Below, one piece after another: positions 25,555-34,303 of a stretch of 64,000 bases of DNA. Location: NCBI RefSeq assembly GCF_015223065.1, contig NZ_JADFBY010000002.1, positions 372,001-436,000 on the forward strand. Direction: 5' to 3'. This DNA is from Mucilaginibacter sp. JRF (GTDB taxonomy: Bacteria; Bacteroidota; Bacteroidia; Sphingobacteriales; Sphingobacteriaceae). Numbering within the stretch: position 1 is the stretch's first letter; each line of letters starts with the position of its first letter. Below the pieces are notes generated by a model. It was not told the origin of the DNA. It saw nothing but the letters and a program-made list of their open reading frames with translations, and ran no database searches. The position numbers were made by a program, and so were the translations under genes.

Positions 25555-26790
25555 ATGAAGAAAACATTCAAGATTCTGTTCTACTTAAAAAAATCAAGAA
25601 CGAGCAAACAGGGGAAATTGCCTATCTACGTGAGATTGACAGTCGAAGGCCAGCGCGTAGAATGGAATACGCAAAGATTTTGCTTTGAGGAGCAATGGAA
25701 TAACAAAGCCGGCCGATTAAATGGAAGCAATAAAGAAAGTCGCGCTATTAATAATTGGCTTGAACAAGTAAATGCCAAGTTGTTTGAATCTCAGCGCGAT
25801 TTACTTGCAGAAGGCAAAGATGTTACAGCCGCATCAATTAAGCGTGTTTACAATGGAGAAAGTGACCCTGAAACTCCGGTTCATACTCTATTACAAGTTT
25901 ATGCATATCACAATGATCAATTTGAAAGTTTGGTGGGTAAAGAGTATTCTATTGGCACATTAAAAAAGTTTAAGACAGCTTATTCTTCAGTAGAACAATT
26001 TATCAGAACTAAATACCATATCGAAGATATAGCTCTTGATAAGTTGAACCATCAATTTATTGCTGAGTATGAATATTATCTGAAAGCAGAAAAAAATATA
26101 GCGCACAATACCGCTATGGGAATGATCAAGAAACTAAAAAAAATTGTTCGGCAATGTTTGGCTAATGACTGGCTGGTTAAAGATCCGTTTGTTATGTATA
26201 AAATAAAGCTAAGAGAAACGAATAGGGCTTTCTTAACAGAATTTGAAGTAGAAAGCCTATCGAATAAGGTATTTAAAATAGAGAGGCTCAAATTGATAAA
26301 GGATCTGTTTTTGTTTAGTTGTTACACGGGATTGTCATATATCGATTTAATGGAGCTTAAACCATCCGATATAATTGTAGGTATTGACCGGGAAATGTGG
26401 TTAAGTACTAATCGAACAAAAACGGGAACACCTTCGCGAATGCCATTACTTCCCATGGCTCTGGAAATTGTGGAGCGTTATAGTAATCACCCGAAAGCAG
26501 TTAATGCAGGAACTGTCTTTCCAATGTTGACCAATCAAAAGGTGAATGCTTACCTAAAAGAAATCGCGGATGTAGTGGGTATTCAGAAAGAGCTGACATT
26601 TCACTGCGCGCGTCACACATTCGCCACCACTATCACACTTAGTAATGGAGTTCCCATGGAAACAGTTAGCAAGATGCTTGGACATAAGAGTGTGAGAACT
26701 ACGCAAATTTACGCAAAGGTTGTAGATAGAAAAATTAGCGAAGATATGAACTTGTTGCGCAGTAAGCTTCTATTAAAGACCGCTGACTAG
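25555..26790 (+). CDS. Tyrosine site-specific recombinase (IntDOT-like integrase)
   Basis: A 411-residue integrase. The N-terminal arm-binding-like domain starts FKILFYLKKSRTSKQGKLPIYVRLTVEG, a SAM-like core-binding domain follows (about 100-200), and the catalytic domain ends the protein. Catalytic residues are visible as HCARHTFA (H-x-x-R, about 349-356), the LGH block, and the tyrosine in TTQIYAKV (about 386). In the first catalytic box, CYTGLSYIDL, the usual Arg is Ser, as in IntDOT of Bacteroides conjugative transposons. The ATG at 25555 is chosen over a TTG at 25519. It presumably integrates the element at tRNA-Lys. Confidence 0.94.
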   Translation: MKKTFKILFYLKKSRTSKQGKLPIYVRLTVEGQRVEWNTQRFCFEEQWNNKAGRLNGSNKESRAINNWLEQVNAKLFESQRDLLAEGKDVTAASIKRVYNGESDPETPVHTLLQVYAYHNDQFESLVGKEYSIGTLKKFKTAYSSVEQFIRTKYHIEDIALDKLNHQFIAEYEYYLKAEKNIAHNTAMGMIKKLKKIVRQCLANDWLVKDPFVMYKIKLRETNRAFLTEFEVESLSNKVFKIERLKLIKDLFLFSCYTGLSYIDLMELKPSDIIVGIDREMWLSTNRTKTGTPSRMPLLPMALEIVERYSNHPKAVNAGTVFPMLTNQKVNAYLKEIADVVGIQKELTFHCARHTFATTITLSNGVPMETVSKMLGHKSVRTTQIYAKVVDRKISEDMNLLRSKLLLKTAD

Positions 26791-26919
26791 GTCGTAAGGA
26801 AAAAGCATCGAAAAGCAGGGGAGCTGCGTTAAAGAAAATTTTTAGAAGGCTTATGTAGTGGCGGGCGGTCTTTATCACCTGCCAACTACTTGCCAGCGTT
26901 TCAGGAATCTGTTACTCTA

Positions 26920-27173
26920 CTAGGTGTTATATAAGTTTTTATGGATACAAGCCAACAACCGTTGAACCATTTCAGTGATCATTCTCAGCGATAATTCATC
27001 AACCGAAAACCCCGGCTCATACCTTGATCTTTGGTAAGCATTTTGCAGCAGTTCAAACAGGTTGACATTTCCGCATGGTCTAATTTCAGACTATCTCTGA
27101 TCCTACTCGTGAATAGTAAAGTTAGTTTGACCATTCGAGACAGGTTATGCACCTGTAAGCAATAACCTAGCAT
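26920..27173 (-). pseudogene. HEPN-like domain fragment, frameshifted
   Basis: The minus strand encodes VHNLSRMVKLTLLFTSRIRDSL in one frame (from about 27150) and continues as NVNLFELLQNAYQRSRYEPG and DELSLRMITEMVQRLLACIH in another frame ending at TAG 26920-26922. The pieces fit a single HEPN-like C-terminal domain broken by at least one frameshift, with an in-frame stop just before the second piece. The 5' part of the gene is absent. Such domains often accompany nucleotidyltransferase toxins on mobile elements. Family assignment is by eye. Confidence 0.5.
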
Positions 27174-27229
27174 TTTTTATCCCACACACTCCCCCATTGT
27201 ACCGCTTAAACAACCGGCAGCCCGAAGCA

Positions 27230-27287
27230 GTTCAGCGGTCAAGGGCAACGGCGTCAGCCGTTGTTCATACACCCTTGACCGCTGAAC
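27230..27287. repeat. Nested inverted repeat, possible oriT or attenuator
   Basis: Outer arms GTTCAGCGGTCAAGGG (27230-27245) and 27272-27287 are perfect 16-bp complements. Inner arms CAACGGC (27246-27252) and GCCGTTG (27257-27263) form a second stem directly inside. Confidence 0.75.
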
Positions 27288-27452
27288 GGCGCGGCTATCT
27301 TTGTGATGGCGGTGCGATGGTAAACGGACTATGCGCGATGGCCAAAGCAGGCCTGTATGAGGCACGAATACTGGCCTGCGCGCGGCGGCTAAGGCGGGTG
27401 GCGAAGCCATCCTGCCGTGCCGCTGGGACATGTTGTTCTTTACTGCTTAAAC

Positions 27453-28367
27453 TCACCTCGAATACCCGCCATCATAACCATATCCACGTCTGCGTTTTTT
27501 ACGTCTGCGCCTACCGTCATCCACCGTCTGTTCACCATAACCTTGATGCTGACCTTCCAGCAAGGTTTCTATGATGCCTTTGCTGGTTGAGGGGATCGCT
27601 TTTTGCGGTGCGGTAGATTGTCTGCTTCGCAACTGTTTCATCTCTTGCTTTTGCTCGTAGCTGCCATGCTTCAAGGTATTGGCATAGGCAAATGATTCCT
27701 CGATGTTCCGCTCGTAATTGAACAGCTGATCAAACAACCTTTCCGCTTCCTGTTTAAACGCTACCCGGTCGAACTGTCCCACCTTCTGACTGTGTGTTGT
27801 GTTCGTCCCCCTCGAGTTATTCAGCGGACTTAGCTTGATGGTATTCGTGGCGTCCTTCCGGCTCACGATCACCTGTACATGCATCTGTTCCCCGAGCTTT
27901 TGTTCCCCTCTTTTAGCTATGCCTTTTCGTACTTCCTGATCCTTGTAAGTGTAGTACCGGTACCGTTCTACTTTACCGTAATACACCAGGTCCCGGTTGG
28001 AGTTGATGCTCTCCCGTTTAAAGTTTTTGGCATAGGCGTCCATCAGGGTATTGGCATATTCTTTAAGATGGTTTTTAGCGCCCTCTTGCCCGTACTTTTC
28101 CTTCAGGTATCTCAGCTCTTTTTCACTCGGGCTGATGTTGATCAGGAAGAACTTCGCGTCGTCTTTGGAGAGCTTCGCGATGTTATTATCTATAACCTGC
28201 CTGACCTCGTAAGGCCGGATGTTCCGGCCACTGTAATTGAACCATAGTTCCGGGTGGTAATCGTTTAGCTTTTCATGCAAACGGTTCTCTTTTTCCAAGT
28301 AGGCCACCAACCGGCTACTGCTGCCTTTATTGTTCCCGGTCTCGCTCTTGCTGATGTTGATATGCAT
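27453..28367 (-). CDS. Mobilisation protein / relaxase-like (DUF5712, BfmB/BtgB type)
   Basis: A 304-residue protein with the N-terminal MHINISKSETGNNKGSSSRLVAYLEKEN stretch of DUF5712 mobilisation proteins, which accompany BfmA/BtgA genes on Bacteroidota mobilisable elements and probably nick oriT. It has several conserved histidines and tyrosines (HVQVIVSRKD around 160, typical of relaxase folds) and a very basic C-terminus (RRRRKKRRRGYGYDGGYSR). It lies 63 bp downstream of the partner gene and is probably co-transcribed with it. Confidence 0.85.
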   Translation of the reverse strand: MHINISKSETGNNKGSSSRLVAYLEKENRLHEKLNDYHPELWFNYSGRNIRPYEVRQVIDNNIAKLSKDDAKFFLINISPSEKELRYLKEKYGQEGAKNHLKEYANTLMDAYAKNFKRESINSNRDLVYYGKVERYRYYTYKDQEVRKGIAKRGEQKLGEQMHVQVIVSRKDATNTIKLSPLNNSRGTNTTHSQKVGQFDRVAFKQEAERLFDQLFNYERNIEESFAYANTLKHGSYEQKQEMKQLRSRQSTAPQKAIPSTSKGIIETLLEGQHQGYGEQTVDDGRRRRKKRRRGYGYDGGYSR

Positions 28368-28430
28368 GGGTTAGTTGTCTTTGGTTTCTTGATCATTTAT
28401 TATTTTTACTTTTTACTTTCTGATCGGTGA

Positions 28431-28985
28431 TCATACCGCATCCATTTGCTGCCGCACATAAGCGGCCAGTTCATCCTTATCCGACTGTTTGTTCAGGATA
28501 CCCATCTGCTCCCGATGACGGATATAATGCTCCAGTATGGCACGGCATCTTTGTTTGAGCTTTTGCCGGTCTGCCTGCAGGCTTTCCTGTTGCTTCAGAT
28601 ACCGGATGACCTGATCGGTCAGTGTCGACTGGCTATCGAAATATTTGCGTTGGCGATCGTTATGGCTGATGATGTCTTTTTGAAATAAGGCGGTCAGCTG
28701 TTCCTGTAGCACCAGCATTTGCTCCATGTCCTTTTTAGCCGGTATCAGCAGCTCCTGTTCCTGTGTCCTGATAAAGGCGACGATGTTATCTGTCTTACGG
28801 TTGATGGCATTCTTTAGCTGTTCATCATTCAGGTCCCTGGGATCTTTCTTCGTCTTATAAAAATAGTCTGCCATATACCGTAACAGGTCGGTCTTGCTTA
28901 ATCCGCATTTGTTGGCCACGGCCTGCAACTTCTCATCGGTCTTTACCGAAAAGCGTATTGTCTTACTGTTGGTGTCCTTGTTCAT
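28431..28985 (-). CDS. BfmA/BtgA-family mobilisation protein
   Basis: A 184-residue protein. The N-terminus TIRFSVKTDEKLQAVANKCGLSKTDLLRYMADYFY is a ribbon-helix-helix-like DNA-binding segment, and the rest is a long charged coiled coil. The family binds oriT next to the relaxase in mobilisable transposons. Its upstream region carries four GTATAC motifs and a strong hairpin, the natural candidates for its binding sites and oriT. The next gene (27453-28367) encodes the partner relaxase-like protein. Confidence 0.88.
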   Translation of the reverse strand: MNKDTNSKTIRFSVKTDEKLQAVANKCGLSKTDLLRYMADYFYKTKKDPRDLNDEQLKNAINRKTDNIVAFIRTQEQELLIPAKKDMEQMLVLQEQLTALFQKDIISHNDRQRKYFDSQSTLTDQVIRYLKQQESLQADRQKLKQRCRAILEHYIRHREQMGILNKQSDKDELAAYVRQQMDAV

Positions 28986-29321
28986 AAGTCGTCCTTATTG
29001 AAAAACCGCATTCTTTCAAGATTTATCCTAATCAGACATTTTCGTTAATTAGGTATACCGCCGGGTATACTGTTTTCTTTGTTTACAATATCAGGCGGGG
29101 GGCAAAGTATACCCCAGGTATACCCAAAACCGCCGTAGCCCCGCAGGGCGAGCGGAAAAGTCGGGCTTGCCCGACTTCCGCTCGCTCCCCCGCTTTCGCG
29201 GAAGGACAGCAGCGAAGCTGCCTGTGCAGTTATTTGTATTGCTATTTATATCGTTATACCGATAGCTGAATATCCCGTTAGACTGATACATCCTGATCCT
29301 AATTTTTAGTGTCTTTGCTGT
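28986..29321. other. Candidate oriT/operator region upstream of mobilisation genes
   Basis: This gene-free stretch has four GTATAC-core sites at 29052, 29064, 29106 and 29117 (two pairs at 11-12 bp spacing) and a hairpin at 29148-29185 with nearly perfect 17-bp arms. A 66-residue frame at 29091-29291 (minus) is not supported. Confidence 0.6.
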
Positions 29322-29666
29322 TCATGCTGAAGCTTTCTCCCAACCGGACGGCCAGTAGACCAGGCTGCCGTTCTTTGGGTGATAAGATGGCTGGTAACGG
29401 ATGTAACCGTAGTCGTCCAACTCCCTGATGCACTTGTGGTAAGTGGCGATAGAGGCTATCCGGCTATGGGCCATCAGCAGTTTCCTGGTAACCGGGAAAG
29501 GGCTTTGGTAATCGTTCCTTTGCCATTGAATAAACATTCCAGTGAACAGGCTGATATGGGTGGCGTTCAGCCGCTCGTCCTTGCTCATTTTGCGCAATAG
29601 CCTGCCGTACCCGGCCAGCTCATGACCGGGCGGGTTTACCTTACCGAAATTGGGTTTATGGGTCAT
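29322..29666 (-). CDS. Winged-helix-like protein of mobile elements
   Basis: A 114-residue protein resembling a group of small proteins found with excisionase-like genes in Bacteroidota mobile elements. Characteristic segments are LNATHISLFTGMFIQWQRNDY and HSRIASIATYHKCIRELDDYGYIRYQPSYHPKNGS, which read as a winged-helix DNA-binding fold. It probably acts as a regulator or replication/excision accessory. Its start overlaps the stop of the upstream HTH gene by 4 bp, so translation is coupled. Confidence 0.75.
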   Translation of the reverse strand: MTHKPNFGKVNPPGHELAGYGRLLRKMSKDERLNATHISLFTGMFIQWQRNDYQSPFPVTRKLLMAHSRIASIATYHKCIRELDDYGYIRYQPSYHPKNGSLVYWPSGWEKASA

Positions 29667-29929
29667 GGTTTACCTCCTTCCAGTAGCTTGTTGATATCAT
29701 CCAGTTTGTAGTACATGATGCTGCCGATCTTCGTATAGCGGAGCGTACCATTGATCCGCAGGTTCTGCAAGGTACCGGGTGATATCTTCAGTAGTTTACG
29801 TACCTCGTAACTTTTGAGCCATTGTTTGGAAACTCCTTCACTGCCCTGTCCGGTCAGCTTCCTGATCTCAGCTAATAATTCTGTCTTCCATTCTTTCAGG
29901 TCTTCCCTGGTGATCATCTCTACCTGCAT
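29663..29929 (-). CDS. Excisionase-like helix-turn-helix protein
   Basis: An 88-residue MerR/excisionase-type HTH protein. The motif KQWLKSYEVRKLLKISPGTLQNLRINGTLRYTKIGSIMYYKLDDINKLLEGG (about residues 37-87) is the standard Bacteroidota excisionase-like domain. It probably controls excision or transcription of the element. It is the first gene of a two-gene unit with the winged-helix gene. Confidence 0.9.
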   Translation of the reverse strand: MQVEMITREDLKEWKTELLAEIRKLTGQGSEGVSKQWLKSYEVRKLLKISPGTLQNLRINGTLRYTKIGSIMYYKLDDINKLLEGGKP

Positions 29930-30164
29930 TTTTTCCTCCTTTTTTTAAGGTTGATAGTTACCGGTTCAGTAGAAAACTGAAAAGAGTTTCCCTGAACGCT
30001 ATGGTTCCAAAAGTGAAGGCCAAACAGGCAAAATGAATGACCAATAGCGGCATTTGGTCAGAAATGGCGGCAGGTGCAGGGAAAAAGTAAAGCGTGCGAT
30101 TGAAAAATCAAGGAAAACCGTTTCGCATTACTATAGGAATTCGGTCTTAAAACAGAAAGAAGAA

Positions 30165-30926
30165 CTAAGCCTTACCGGTCGGTACGATGGTAAATAATTT
30201 GTCCTTGTCAGGGATGCCGATGAATTTGGCGGGTGGGTCATCTTTTTGTGCCGGGAAGTAATTGCGGGCAGTGTCGATGGAGATAGGTTTGTCACCGTGC
30301 ATAAAGTATCTGGCGATCATTTTATACCAGGGTGCCTGGGTCTGTGAGCGGGTAAGTTTATTGCTGTTCGGAAGGGTCAGTTCCTGCAAGTCGAGCATTA
30401 ATGAAATGAATACCGGCAGGTGGCTTTTACTGATCACGACCTTCTCACCGGGATCGTATTTGGTGGCCTCTTTGAGCTGCGTTTCCAGGACAGAGATCCG
30501 CTCGTTCAGGCGGTCGATCTCGCGCTCTTTTTCGGCGACCACTGACTCGATGGGTTCCAGCCGGTGCCATCGGTCGACCGTCTTTAAAAAAGTCAAAAAG
30601 GCTTCCAGTTTTTTGGCGCTGGCCATCCGTTCGGGATAGGCTGAGGAGAACGGGTTTTGTTTGCGGTAATGGTGCATCCTGTCGGTCACGATGCCTGTCA
30701 CATGATTGAAAAAGGCTTCTTCTTCACCGACTTCTTTTTGCTGGAAATAGCGGAAATGGAAATCGTAATAATCCTTGTATTCATCGCTGTCCAGTTCGTA
30801 TATCTTCTTCAGGAAAAAGTTATCAGCTAAAGCTTTGTTTTGGATGATGGGGTTACCGATCTCGAAACGGTGCGGCGAAAAGTTGAAACGGGATCGGAAG
30901 CGGAAATATGTTGTAGGTAGCGGCAT
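30165..30926 (-). CDS. Mobile-element protein of unknown function
   Basis: A 253-residue protein. The N-terminal part contains many aromatic residues (YDFHFRYFQQKEVGEEEAFFNH), the middle has a coiled coil (ESVVAEKEREIDRLNERISVLETQLKEA, about 123-150), and the C-terminus SQTQAPWYKMIARYFMHGDKPISIDTARNYFPAQ resembles the end of RteC-like/element-regulatory proteins. I cannot assign it with certainty. It lies 235 bp upstream of the excisionase-like gene on the same strand. Confidence 0.65.
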   Translation of the reverse strand: MPLPTTYFRFRSRFNFSPHRFEIGNPIIQNKALADNFFLKKIYELDSDEYKDYYDFHFRYFQQKEVGEEEAFFNHVTGIVTDRMHHYRKQNPFSSAYPERMASAKKLEAFLTFLKTVDRWHRLEPIESVVAEKEREIDRLNERISVLETQLKEATKYDPGEKVVISKSHLPVFISLMLDLQELTLPNSNKLTRSQTQAPWYKMIARYFMHGDKPISIDTARNYFPAQKDDPPAKFIGIPDKDKLFTIVPTGKA

Positions 30927-31269
30927 AGATAAAGCGGTTTTTATCTACAACTTTTGGGAGAGTGATTGGTTTGAAATTAATCTATTTCGATACGTAATCT
31001 GCCTTAGTTAAAGCGTCGTGTCTTCTTTGAGATAATTTTGATTTATTGAAATCAGAATTAGAAATCATATTGTGAATATTGATTTAAGCCACATCAGAAT
31101 CACTCTAATAAGTAATATTGTAATTTTTCGAATCATTTCATCTGCAGGAAAAGGTTTGAGTTGTTTGCAGCTATTAAATTATAATTGCATGCTTTCTCGA
31201 TTAATATAAATGAGTGTTCAACATAGAAAACTTATTGTCGTATCAGGTGTTGTGTTTCAAAGATGATGT
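30927..31269. other. AT-rich intergenic region
   Basis: The 343-bp gap between the mobile-element genes and the glycosyltransferase block is AT-rich and shows no gene. It separates divergent transcription units and must contain promoters for both, but no clear TAnnTTTG box was found. Confidence 0.5.
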
Positions 31270-32427
31270 ATGCAGCCTGTAAGTGCCTATAAACTAAATA
31301 ATAAGCTGTATAAAGCGAAGCCTGAGAGCACTTTGCAGATAGCCGTTATCGTACCGGTAAAAAATGAAGAGGATGGCTTAATCCGTACTTTAGATGCTTT
31401 ACGCAGGCAGGTGGACGAACATGGGAAGTCATTGCATTCCTCAATTTACGAGGTATTACTGCTTGCTAACAATTGTAATGATAATACCTACCTTTTTGCT
31501 GAAAGCTACCAGGCCAAGTATCCTGAATTTAATTTACACATCGCCCAAATTGATATTCCTGAACCGGATGCACACATTGGTACGGTAAGAAGATTGATGA
31601 TGGATGAAGCGTATGAAAGATTCATATCTATCGGACATTTGTTTGGTATTATTGTTTCTACTGATGGAGATAGTGAAGTTGACAGTCAGTGGATACATTA
31701 TATATTAATGGAAATGGCAAAAGGAAATGATGTAGTTGGGGGGCGGATTTTGCCGAGGGACACCCCGGCTTTATCAAAAATACACCATCTGCGCGATGTT
31801 AGTTACCGATATCATGTAAGCAGACTGGAATCTATATTAGATCCTTGTCATTCAGATCCATGGCCAAGGCATTTCCAATGTTACGGACCAAGTTTAGCTG
31901 TGACGTGCGATATCTATCATAAAGCAGGCCGTATCCCTGCTATTCCATATCTGGAAGACGAAGAATTCAGAAAAGCACTTTATCGAATAGATGCCAAAGT
32001 GCGAAAATCACCTTTGGTAAAAGTTTATACCTCCGCAAGGCTGATTGGCAAAGTGGATTTTGGATTTTCAGTTCAATTACAGCAATGGGGACTCATGACC
32101 CTGGAAAATCAGCAACAACAAGTAGAGCCGCTGATTTCGCTGATCAAAAAAACAACACTAAAAAACACACTTCGCCAACTTTGGAATATTAAGTCGGAGC
32201 TTTTGATAGACGACTCCAGATTGGAAGCTTCGAGTGCGGAGTTAATGCTGGATCTTCAATGGCTTTATGTGAACATAGAAAACTGCGGCTATTTCGGCGA
32301 ACTATGGGAATTGATTGAAGAACAATTAGCTAAGGGTAATTGGCGAAAGTTAAACGCCCTGGAACCTATCACGCAGGTGATCAGTCACTTCAGGCAATAC
32401 TTCTCGGCAATATCTTTAGCCTCATGA
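31270..32427 (+). CDS. Family 2 glycosyltransferase
   Basis: A 385-residue GT-A fold enzyme. The nucleotide-sugar-binding start IAVIVPVKNEEDGLIRTLDAL is at residues 24-44, and the metal-binding acidic motif STDGDSEVD is at 130-138. A second conserved acidic segment PYLEDEEFRKALYR lies near 235. No transmembrane helices are seen, so it is probably cytoplasmic or peripheral. It overlaps the next GT gene by 4 bp (ATGA), indicating translational coupling. Its donor and acceptor are unknown. Confidence 0.9.
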   Translation: MQPVSAYKLNNKLYKAKPESTLQIAVIVPVKNEEDGLIRTLDALRRQVDEHGKSLHSSIYEVLLLANNCNDNTYLFAESYQAKYPEFNLHIAQIDIPEPDAHIGTVRRLMMDEAYERFISIGHLFGIIVSTDGDSEVDSQWIHYILMEMAKGNDVVGGRILPRDTPALSKIHHLRDVSYRYHVSRLESILDPCHSDPWPRHFQCYGPSLAVTCDIYHKAGRIPAIPYLEDEEFRKALYRIDAKVRKSPLVKVYTSARLIGKVDFGFSVQLQQWGLMTLENQQQQVEPLISLIKKTTLKNTLRQLWNIKSELLIDDSRLEASSAELMLDLQWLYVNIENCGYFGELWELIEEQLAKGNWRKLNALEPITQVISHFRQYFSAISLAS

Positions 32428-33242
32428 AAGGGATATCTGTCGTTGTTATTGTTCGTGAGAGATATGAGGCGCTTTGCCGCACCATGCAAGGATTGGCAGT
32501 TGGCCCAATGTTGCCGAATGAGTTGATTATCGTACATATGAATCAGGCTGCCTACTCATTGCCTAATATGCCCTTTCCAGTAAGGCAAATCAGTGTTTAT
32601 TCCAACACAAATCTTCCTCTTGCTGCATCACGCAATGCAGGAATAGCCATTGCGCGACATAATAGAGTTGTTTTTCTCGATGTTGACTGCATCCCTGCAA
32701 TGGAAATGTTAATGATATATGATCAACAGTGGGAAGATGACCAGCTGCTTTCGGGCCAGGTACGTTATTTAAGCGCAGGTTTTGGAAAAAACTTAATTAC
32801 GCCCGAAAATCTGATGGCTCACAGTATTACTGATCCTATCCGATCAGGTTTGGTTAATATACCTTACGAGCTTTTTTGGTCGCTCAACTTTGGCTGCAGC
32901 AAAGTTTTGTTTACACGAATAGGTGGTTTTGATAAGCGGTTTAAAGGCTATGGCGGTGAAGATACTGACTTTGCTTTTGAAGCGCGCAAAAACAATGTGC
33001 AAATAAAAAACGTTCCTGCCATTGCTTATCATCAATATCATTCCAGCTACTCACCACCACTAAATCATCTTTCCGATATTATAACAAACGCTAACCTCTT
33101 CTATAGTAAATGGCAAATCTGGCCAATGGATGGATGGCTTATGAAATTTAAAGAAGCAGGTTTGATATATTGGGAGAATAATTTGCTTAAACTACTGCGA
33201 ACACCGGATGAAAGCGAATTACAGAACTCAATGAACATCTAA
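32424..33242 (+). CDS. Family 2 glycosyltransferase (galactosyltransferase-like)
   Basis: A 272-residue GT-A enzyme. The start MKGISVVVIVRERYEALCRTMQGL, ASRNAGIAIARHNRVVFLDVDC with DxD at about 86-88, and the GGFDKRFKGYGGEDTDFAFEARKN block are typical of GT2 enzymes related to chondroitin/galactosyl synthases. The ATG at 32424 overlaps the previous stop. Its stop codon overlaps that of the convergent gene at 33239. It probably extends the same glycan as its neighbour. Confidence 0.9.
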   Translation: MKGISVVVIVRERYEALCRTMQGLAVGPMLPNELIIVHMNQAAYSLPNMPFPVRQISVYSNTNLPLAASRNAGIAIARHNRVVFLDVDCIPAMEMLMIYDQQWEDDQLLSGQVRYLSAGFGKNLITPENLMAHSITDPIRSGLVNIPYELFWSLNFGCSKVLFTRIGGFDKRFKGYGGEDTDFAFEARKNNVQIKNVPAIAYHQYHSSYSPPLNHLSDIITNANLFYSKWQIWPMDGWLMKFKEAGLIYWENNLLKLLRTPDESELQNSMNI

Positions 33243-34303
33243 ATTTTTGATCTAAAAACCTTATTCGCCAATTCATCTATAACTATGGATATTTGTGAGA
33301 GCGCCTGTTCAGTAATCATTCCTTGCCAATCAGGCAAGTTGTTGCCGACTTGGTACAATAATGTATTCCAATCAGTTGTAAACAGATCTGCAGGTAGCAC
33401 AACTGGAATGTTATAGTATTGTTTGATAAGTTGTGCTTTTTGTAGTTGCTCATCAAACGGACGTTTTTCCGGAATACATATAAATGCTTTTTTCAGGTCT
33501 GCTATTTCCATTACGGTGTTGTGACCGGCGTTGCCAATTACAGTGTTGCATAGTTCTAATACCATTCCCGGATCATTACTGCTACCGTGAAATGTGATAT
33601 TTTCAAATGTTAATTTATTAGAAGGCAGTTCTCCAATAATATGAAAATGATAAAGAGGACAATTTTTTGCGAGATATTCAATAAAAGTTATATTAATGCT
33701 TGTACCTCCTTTACCTGTCATTACCGCTACCTGAGAGATATTATCCATTTTAGAAACTATAGTCTCAGCGGTGGTGAACTTTGAAAAACCACCCGAAAAA
33801 AAAGTTTTCTGATCCACCCATGGTAAACATTCTGAACTTAGTTTTGCAGCGTAAGGTGCCAATAACAGGGAGGCGCTTTGATAAGCCGCTAAGTGGGCGG
33901 GATCGTTGCGTTTACCGTGTTGGCGCACTATAATAGTTGGTATGCCGGACAAACGTGCAAACAACGCTATCTCAACAGAAACATCAATCACTAAAAGCAT
34001 AGGGTACGAGACTACAAAGAAATCGCTTAGGATTTGATTACGAAGTCGGATACCGGCAATGTTCAGTGGTGCATAGTGAAAGCTGTCAATGGTACTTATC
34101 TCGTCCCATACCACGTCATCCAATCCCGGAATGTCGGGAGGGAGATGAATGCACCTGATTGTAGAGGGTATATTATGTTCATATTCCCTTAAACCACTCC
34201 CCAAAAAGGTCACTGCAACATTTAAGTGCGGAGCTATAGCCAGTGCGCGCATCAGGTGTCCTGAGCCGTGATGATGGATATAAAATGCGACGTTATATAG
34301 CAT
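33239..34303 (-). CDS. MurG/GT28-like glycosyltransferase
   Basis: A 354-residue GT-B fold protein. The N-terminal HHHGSGHLMRALAIA (about 9-23) is the MurG-like glycine-rich loop, and the C-terminal donor site is seen in VIGNAGHNTVMEIADLKKAFICIPEKRPFDEQ (about 263-294). Related proteins transfer sugars to lipids or secondary metabolites. It is the last gene of the four-gene minus-strand operon and overlaps the previous gene slightly; I use the ATG at 34303 (34324 also in frame). Confidence 0.87.
   Translation of the reverse strand: MLYNVAFYIHHHGSGHLMRALAIAPHLNVAVTFLGSGLREYEHNIPSTIRCIHLPPDIPGLDDVVWDEISTIDSFHYAPLNIAGIRLRNQILSDFFVVSYPMLLVIDVSVEIALFARLSGIPTIIVRQHGKRNDPAHLAAYQSASLLLAPYAAKLSSECLPWVDQKTFFSGGFSKFTTAETIVSKMDNISQVAVMTGKGGTSINITFIEYLAKNCPLYHFHIIGELPSNKLTFENITFHGSSNDPGMVLELCNTVIGNAGHNTVMEIADLKKAFICIPEKRPFDEQLQKAQLIKQYYNIPVVLPADLFTTDWNTLLYQVGNNLPDWQGMITEQALSQISIVIDELANKVFRSKI

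Larger units (their letters stand above)
26791..27452. other. Gap between integrase and mobilisation gene
   Basis: Besides the HEPN-like remnant, the right part (27180-27450) is GC-rich, unlike its neighbours. It shows open frames on both strands that overlap each other and have no recognisable features, so no intact gene is claimed. It contains the nested inverted repeat at 27230-27287. Confidence 0.6.
25306..30926. mobile_element. Integrative mobilisable element, left part (right end not seen)
   Basis: The unit holds an IntDOT-like recombinase, a HEPN-like pseudogene, BfmA/BtgA-type and DUF5712 mobilisation proteins, oriT-like repeats, an excisionase-like HTH and a winged-helix protein. 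No duplicate of the tRNA-Lys 3' end was found in the window, so the element may extend further right and carry some or all of the accessory genes to 64 kb. Confidence 0.7.

Noticed and set aside
27177..27574. GC-rich frames on both strands near the nested repeat
   Set aside because: They overlap each other and the mobilisation gene, and their codon patterns look like chance openness in GC-rich DNA.
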